9,541 bases of DNA from Clostridiales bacterium (GTDB lineage: Bacteria; Bacillota; Clostridia; Monoglobales; Monoglobaceae), in NCBI GenBank assembly GCA_016303265.1, contig JAEDLZ010000054.1, positions 1 through 9,541 on the forward strand, given 5' to 3'. The translations under genes were made by a program, and so were the position numbers. This document shows, piece by piece, positions 6,814 to 9,541 of this stretch; position 1 is the stretch's first letter; the number at the start of each line of letters is the position of its first letter. A model generated the notes under the pieces. That model saw only the letters and a list, made by a program, of their open reading frames with translations. It ran no database searches and was not told where the DNA came from.

Positions 6814-8334
6814 ATGAATATAAAGCGAGCTCTGTCAATAATTCTGACAGTTTGTTTAATCTGTAGTTTCAGCGCCTGCCGAAGGGTTGGAGATAACGGG
6901 TCCGAAACCTCGGTTTTGGATAGCTCCGCTGTTTCCGAAGTAATAAGCTTACCTGAAAGCTCATCTTCGGACGTTTCTTCTGCGGATAATTCTGTCGTAA
7001 GCACGGCTGGATCCTCAAACAGCGGCACCGCTTCAACGCCATCGTCAAATCCAACCAACGGTAATCAGGTTGTTATTGAAAAGCCGTCAGAGGTTACGGT
7101 ATCGAACGATCCGGTTGAAAAGGGTTTGGATTTCGGCGGCAGAACCTTGAAGTTGGCGGTAGGCTACACAACTACAAGTACATTTGCCACGATGGTAAAA
7201 GCATTTGAAAGCACTTATAACTGTAAAATCGAGGTGACACAGCTCAGCTTTGACAAATATTTGGCTGATCTTGCTGCAAAAGTCACATCAGGCGAAGTAT
7301 TTGACATTGTATATGTGCATGGATCGTTTTACCCGAATTGTTTTATAAAGGGTTTCTATCAGCCCTTAGATGGTGTTTTTACAACCGCGGATTTGTATGA
7401 TGTGAATAATCTTGCTGCGGGCGGCATCGACAAGGTAAAGTCGGAAGGCTTTTCATGGGACGGCCATTATTACGCAGTAACGGGATATAAAACCAGTGTT
7501 CCGATGCTGTATTACAACAAAAAAATGATGGCAGCCGCAGGATATACCGGTCAAAAGGATCCGTTGGCACTTTATAACTCGGGCGACTGGAGTTATCAAA
7601 AGCTGCAGGAAATCGGAAAACAGGTTACAACTGCTTCTGTATATCTCGGAGGCAGAGACTTTTTTGCCGGCGGTCTTGTCGCTTTTAACCGAGGCCAGTT
7701 TGTAAAAATGAACGGTACCGCGGTTTCAGAAAATCTGTCCGATCCGAGAATATATAACGCCTATAAATTCCAAAGAGAAATTTCTTTGGGAAGCGGAGCC
7801 GTAATAAACTACAAAACAGGCACCGGCGGTCAGGATTATTCCGCATTTGCCAACGGTAAAACTTATATGTTCTACAATGACGCTTCTATGTACAGCACGT
7901 TGGCAAAGGCCGCTGCCGAAAGCGGTTATTTCGGAAAAAATAAAAACAATCTCGGATATGTTCCGTTCCCGTTCGGCCCCGATAACACCGAAAAGGAATA
8001 CTTTATCAAATGGTTAGAGGGCTGGGGAGCAGGTATCAACTGTAAGGATAAGCGCGCTGCGGTTGCCTTTACAAAATTTGAAAGCAAATGGGCGGAGAGC
8101 TCTAATTCTAAATATGCGGCTCCGGCTGAATTTAACGCTTTGGTTGATAAACTGCTTACAGGTAAGGTCTTCTGGAACATAGGCGGCTTTGCGGGCAAAT
8201 CAACCTATGTACCCGGACTTCAGGACGAGGTGTGTGCCGAATTGACCGATCCTAATAACGATTTAGCGGCGACACTCGAAAAATACAGGAACAAGATAAA
8301 TTCCTGTTTGGCGGAATGTCTTCAGGGTAAATAA
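6814..8334 (+). CDS. Extracellular carbohydrate-binding lipoprotein (ABC solute-binding protein, family 1-like)
   Basis: A 506-residue lipoprotein that should deliver oligosaccharides to the permease pair. The signal peptide has Lys4-Arg5, a hydrophobic core and a lipobox F19-S-A-C22; Phe at -3 is a less common variant. Residues 23 to about 85 are a Ser/Thr/Asn-rich tether, longer than in many such proteins. The binding domain starts near 108 with F107-G-G-R-T-L-K-L-A-V, followed by FATMVKAFESTYNCKIEV and a run ending in FDIVYVHG. This is the usual first lobe of sugar-binding proteins, in which an extended strand is followed by a helix ending in 'FE..Y'. Later segments such as YYAVTGYKTSVPMLYYNKKMM and LEGWGAGINCKDKRAAVAF are also typical (hinge and C-lobe). 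The ligand cannot be told. It is placed after, not before, the permeases, separated from them by the surface protein. It is probably the last gene of the transcript, as a strong hairpin follows 36 bases after its stop. Confidence 0.9.
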   Translation: MNIKRALSIILTVCLICSFSACRRVGDNGSETSVLDSSAVSEVISLPESSSSDVSSADNSVVSTAGSSNSGTASTPSSNPTNGNQVVIEKPSEVTVSNDPVEKGLDFGGRTLKLAVGYTTTSTFATMVKAFESTYNCKIEVTQLSFDKYLADLAAKVTSGEVFDIVYVHGSFYPNCFIKGFYQPLDGVFTTADLYDVNNLAAGGIDKVKSEGFSWDGHYYAVTGYKTSVPMLYYNKKMMAAAGYTGQKDPLALYNSGDWSYQKLQEIGKQVTTASVYLGGRDFFAGGLVAFNRGQFVKMNGTAVSENLSDPRIYNAYKFQREISLGSGAVINYKTGTGGQDYSAFANGKTYMFYNDASMYSTLAKAAAESGYFGKNKNNLGYVPFPFGPDNTEKEYFIKWLEGWGAGINCKDKRAAVAFTKFESKWAESSNSKYAAPAEFNALVDKLLTGKVFWNIGGFAGKSTYVPGLQDEVCAELTDPNNDLAATLEKYRNKINSCLAECLQGK

Positions 8335-8369
8335 TTTTTAAAATCCACAGACGACGTCATTTTTAAAGA

Positions 8370-8438
8370 CCGAGTCTCGGCGGGTAAACCACCGCCGAGA
8401 CTCGGATTGGTTGCAAAAATTTTCTTAAAACTTTTTTT
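8370..8438 (+). terminator. Strong hairpin after the solute-binding protein gene, probable terminator or intergenic palindromic repeat
   Basis: The left arm 8370-8383 (CCGAGTCTCGGCGG) pairs perfectly with 8392-8405 (CCGCCGAGACTCGG) across an 8-base loop, giving 14 GC-rich pairs. Its position 36 bases after the stop codon is right for ending the importer transcript. It is not a textbook intrinsic terminator, because the T run (8432-8438) starts 26 bases after the stem and only a short AAAAATTTT stretch lies between. Each arm is itself a near-palindrome (CCGAG-T-CTCGG), as in repetitive extragenic elements. The hairpin reads the same on both strands. Confidence 0.55.
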
Positions 8439-8475
8439 AAAACAGAAAAAATTACGAGAAGTATAAAGGTTTATT

Positions 8476-8544
8476 ATGCTGAGTATTGTCAGAAAAATAT
8501 GGGGGGCGGGAAGCTTTGAAAGAAACGAACGGATTCCTTTCTGA
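8476..8544 (+). CDS. Possible 22-residue leader peptide ORF ahead of the GH31 gene
   Basis: ATG at 8476 has AAAGG at 8465-8469 with a 6-base gap, a workable ribosome binding site. The frame runs 22 codons to TGA at 8542-8544. The peptide begins MLSIVRKIWGAGSFERNE and is basic, with no run of a single amino acid that would suggest classic attenuation. It ends 7 bases before the second inverted repeat. No promoter for it is evident, and a short ORF with an AAGG upstream can arise by chance, so this is a weak call. Confidence 0.18.
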   Translation: MLSIVRKIWGAGSFERNERIPF

Positions 8545-8551
8545 TTCCTGC

Positions 8552-8610
8552 TTTGTGCTGTCGGGAAGTGCAAAAACTGAGATTCGGCTATGATTTGCCG
8601 AGAGCACAAA
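8552..8610 (+). promoter_or_regulatory. Inverted repeat with an alternative inner hairpin, candidate operator or leader switch of the GH31 gene
   Basis: TTTGTGCTGTCGG (8552-8564) is complementary to CCGAGAGCACAAA (8598-8610) at 12 of 13 positions, with one G-G mismatch. Inside the 33-base loop, TCGGC (8584-8588) pairs with GCCGA (8597-8601), which uses bases of the outer right arm, so the two folds exclude each other. The ribosome binding site starts only 7 bases after the repeat. This may be a regulator binding site or a leader RNA structure; which one cannot be told from sequence alone. Confidence 0.4.
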
Positions 8611-8616
8611 ACGGTT

Positions 8617-8628
8617 AGAAAGGAAAGG
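8617..8628 (+). promoter_or_regulatory. Ribosome binding site of the GH31 gene
   Basis: AGAAAGGAAAGG, with AAGG cores at 8620-8623 and 8625-8628, lies 8 bases before the ATG at 8637 and supports that start. Confidence 0.55.
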
Positions 8629-8636
8629 TTATATAC

Positions 8637-9541
8637 ATGGAATATATTGTAAAGCTTGATTGCGGCGATTATCTTCAAATTACTGCGGTATTTCCCGGAA
8701 TTTTTCGGTTCAGATTGAGTGAAACTGAGCTTTTTGCTCCTTCGACTGTCGAAAAATTCGGAATATTAAATTCGGAATTTGAGCCTGTTGCCGTATCATC
8801 GCAGGATATTGGCGGAGAGACTGTTTTTTCTGTCGGTGACTGCAATATTTCTTTGAACAGAAGCACCGCAGAAATAAAAATATTTAATCATAATAAGTTA
8901 ATAACGGAATTTACACCCTGCCGCGCGTCAAAAAATTGCGGAAACGGTTTGGATATAAGCATCGAAACAGAGGAAAAATTTTACGGGCTCGGATACAGAC
9001 ACGCAAGTCATCTGCAACTGCGCGGCGAATCCTACCGTAATCATGTAGCATACGGTCAAAGCTACGGACCGATTCCGTTTTTAATGAGCAGCAAGGGCTG
9101 GGCTGTGTATTACAATACCACATTTGACAGTTATTTTGATATAGGAAATACGGATAAGGATAAAATACATATTTGGAGTGAAAACGGTGATTTTGACGTA
9201 TTCATAATGCTTGCAGACGGCTATAAAGAACTGATAGGCCTTTTTACAAAAATCACAGGCCGTCCGGCTTTAATGCCGCTTTGGGGTTATGGATTTATGT
9301 TTATCTGCAACGAAAAGGAAAATCAGTTTGACATTTTAAACGACGCCGATAAATTTATGACAAATAAAATTCCGTGTGATATGCTGGGGCTTGAACCGGG
9401 CTGGATGTCTAAATACTATGACGAATCTTTGGAAAAGGATTGGGACAGCGAAAAATTCTATATGCCTTGGTGGGGAGAAGACAGAAGTATTTTCAAGGAT
9501 GTGACCTTTATCGGCGCTTTAAAGCGCTACGGCTTTAAGCT
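8637..9541 (+). CDS. GH31-type alpha-glycosidase, N-terminal part (3' end outside the window)
   Basis: The frame is open from ATG 8637 to the window end: 301 complete codons without a stop. There is no signal peptide, so the enzyme is cytoplasmic. Residues 1 to about 200 are the N-terminal beta-sandwich of GH31: F115-Y-G-L-G (family motif FYGLGE, here with Tyr120 for Glu), then P148-F-L-M-S-S-K-G-W-A-V-Y-Y-N, the loop that reaches the active site, and G184-DFDVFIMLADGYKELI. The barrel starts at T207-G-R-P-A-L-M-P-L-W-G-Y-G, followed by IPCDMLGLEPGWM (G251-M257) and a segment ending in ALKRYGFK. The catalytic nucleophile motif (WxDMNE-type) and acid residue would lie beyond the window, so activity cannot be verified. 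GH31 covers alpha-glucosidases, alpha-xylosidases and alpha-galactosidases, among others; which one this is cannot be decided. It would act on sugars brought in by the importer. Confidence 0.85.
   Translation, partial: MEYIVKLDCGDYLQITAVFPGIFRFRLSETELFAPSTVEKFGILNSEFEPVAVSSQDIGGETVFSVGDCNISLNRSTAEIKIFNHNKLITEFTPCRASKNCGNGLDISIETEEKFYGLGYRHASHLQLRGESYRNHVAYGQSYGPIPFLMSSKGWAVYYNTTFDSYFDIGNTDKDKIHIWSENGDFDVFIMLADGYKELIGLFTKITGRPALMPLWGYGFMFICNEKENQFDILNDADKFMTNKIPCDMLGLEPGWMSKYYDESLEKDWDSEKFYMPWWGEDRSIFKDVTFIGALKRYGFK

Larger units (their letters stand above)
8335..8636 (+). other. 302-base intergenic region with two inverted repeats and a possible leader ORF
   Basis: No convincing protein gene lies here. 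In order it holds: two AT-rich ATTTTTAAA stretches (8334-8342 and 8359-8367); a perfect 14-bp hairpin (8370-8405); an AT-rich stretch ending in seven T (8432-8438); a possible 22-codon ORF (8476-8544); a weak promoter-like pair, TTGAAA at 8516-8521 and TCTGAT at 8540-8545, with an 18-base spacer; a second inverted repeat (8552-8610); and the GH31 ribosome binding site. A reverse-strand ORF crossing the region (8322-8678) merely reads through the hairpin and the two flanking genes and looks spurious. Confidence 0.6.

Noticed and set aside
8501..8510. G-rich run GGGGGGCGGG as a G-quadruplex or RBS
   Set aside because: It has too few separate G tracts for a quadruplex, and no usable frame follows (the one starting at 8499 ends after six codons).
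8322..8678. Minus-strand 118-residue frame across the intergenic region
   Set aside because: It reads through the 14-bp hairpin and into both flanking genes; the composition is that of AT-rich spacer DNA and no family is recognised.
1..9541. tRNA, rRNA, CRISPR arrays, insertion sequences, phage or defence genes
   Set aside because: No cloverleaf, no spaced direct repeats, no transposase or integrase motifs were seen; all space except the two gaps is filled by the carbohydrate-uptake genes.

Overview
The window reads as part of one carbohydrate-uptake locus from a low-to-moderate GC Gram-positive anaerobe, most likely a gut-type clostridium (Bacillota, Clostridia; an Oscillospiraceae/Ruminococcaceae-like member is my best guess). 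The basis is strong AGGAGG-type ribosome binding sites, a lipoprotein solute-binding protein, a C-terminal sorting-signal-like tail on a surface protein, and the company of YIP1-family and DUF5696-type genes with CUT1-type ABC permeases. The taxonomic guess is inference. All supported genes lie on the + strand and are tightly packed.

Layout: 3-326, the C-terminal end of a YIP1-family membrane protein (5' end outside the window). 361-2679, a large exported DUF5696-type protein. 2676-3575 and 3595-4578, the two inner-membrane permeases of a CUT1 (MalF/MalG-type) sugar ABC importer; the first overlaps the previous gene by an ATGA junction. 4579-4667, a short gap with an extended -10 promoter candidate and a strong RBS. 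4668-6794, a secreted, two-module carbohydrate-binding surface protein with a stalk domain, a Gly/Pro/Asn/Thr-rich linker and a C-terminal membrane anchor. 6814-8334, the lipoprotein solute-binding protein. 8335-8636, a 302-base regulatory gap with a perfect 14-bp hairpin, a possible 22-codon leader ORF and a second inverted repeat. 8637-9541, the N-terminal 301 codons of a cytoplasmic GH31-type alpha-glycosidase that runs off the window.

How it may work: the surface protein would hold a glycan at the cell wall, the lipoprotein would capture released oligosaccharides, the permease pair would import them, and the GH31 enzyme would cleave alpha-linked sugars inside. No ATPase is encoded here. 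CUT1 importers of Gram-positives often share a MsmX/MalK-type ATPase encoded elsewhere, so this is not a defect. No transcription regulator lies in the window. The DUF5696 and YIP1 proteins recur beside such importers, but their roles are unknown to me. The substrate cannot be fixed from the sequence.

The less ordinary points are the carbohydrate-binding surface protein placed between the permeases and the binding protein, its sorting-like tail with Asp in place of Gly (SPQTD), its private promoter candidate, and the two structured elements ahead of the GH31 gene.
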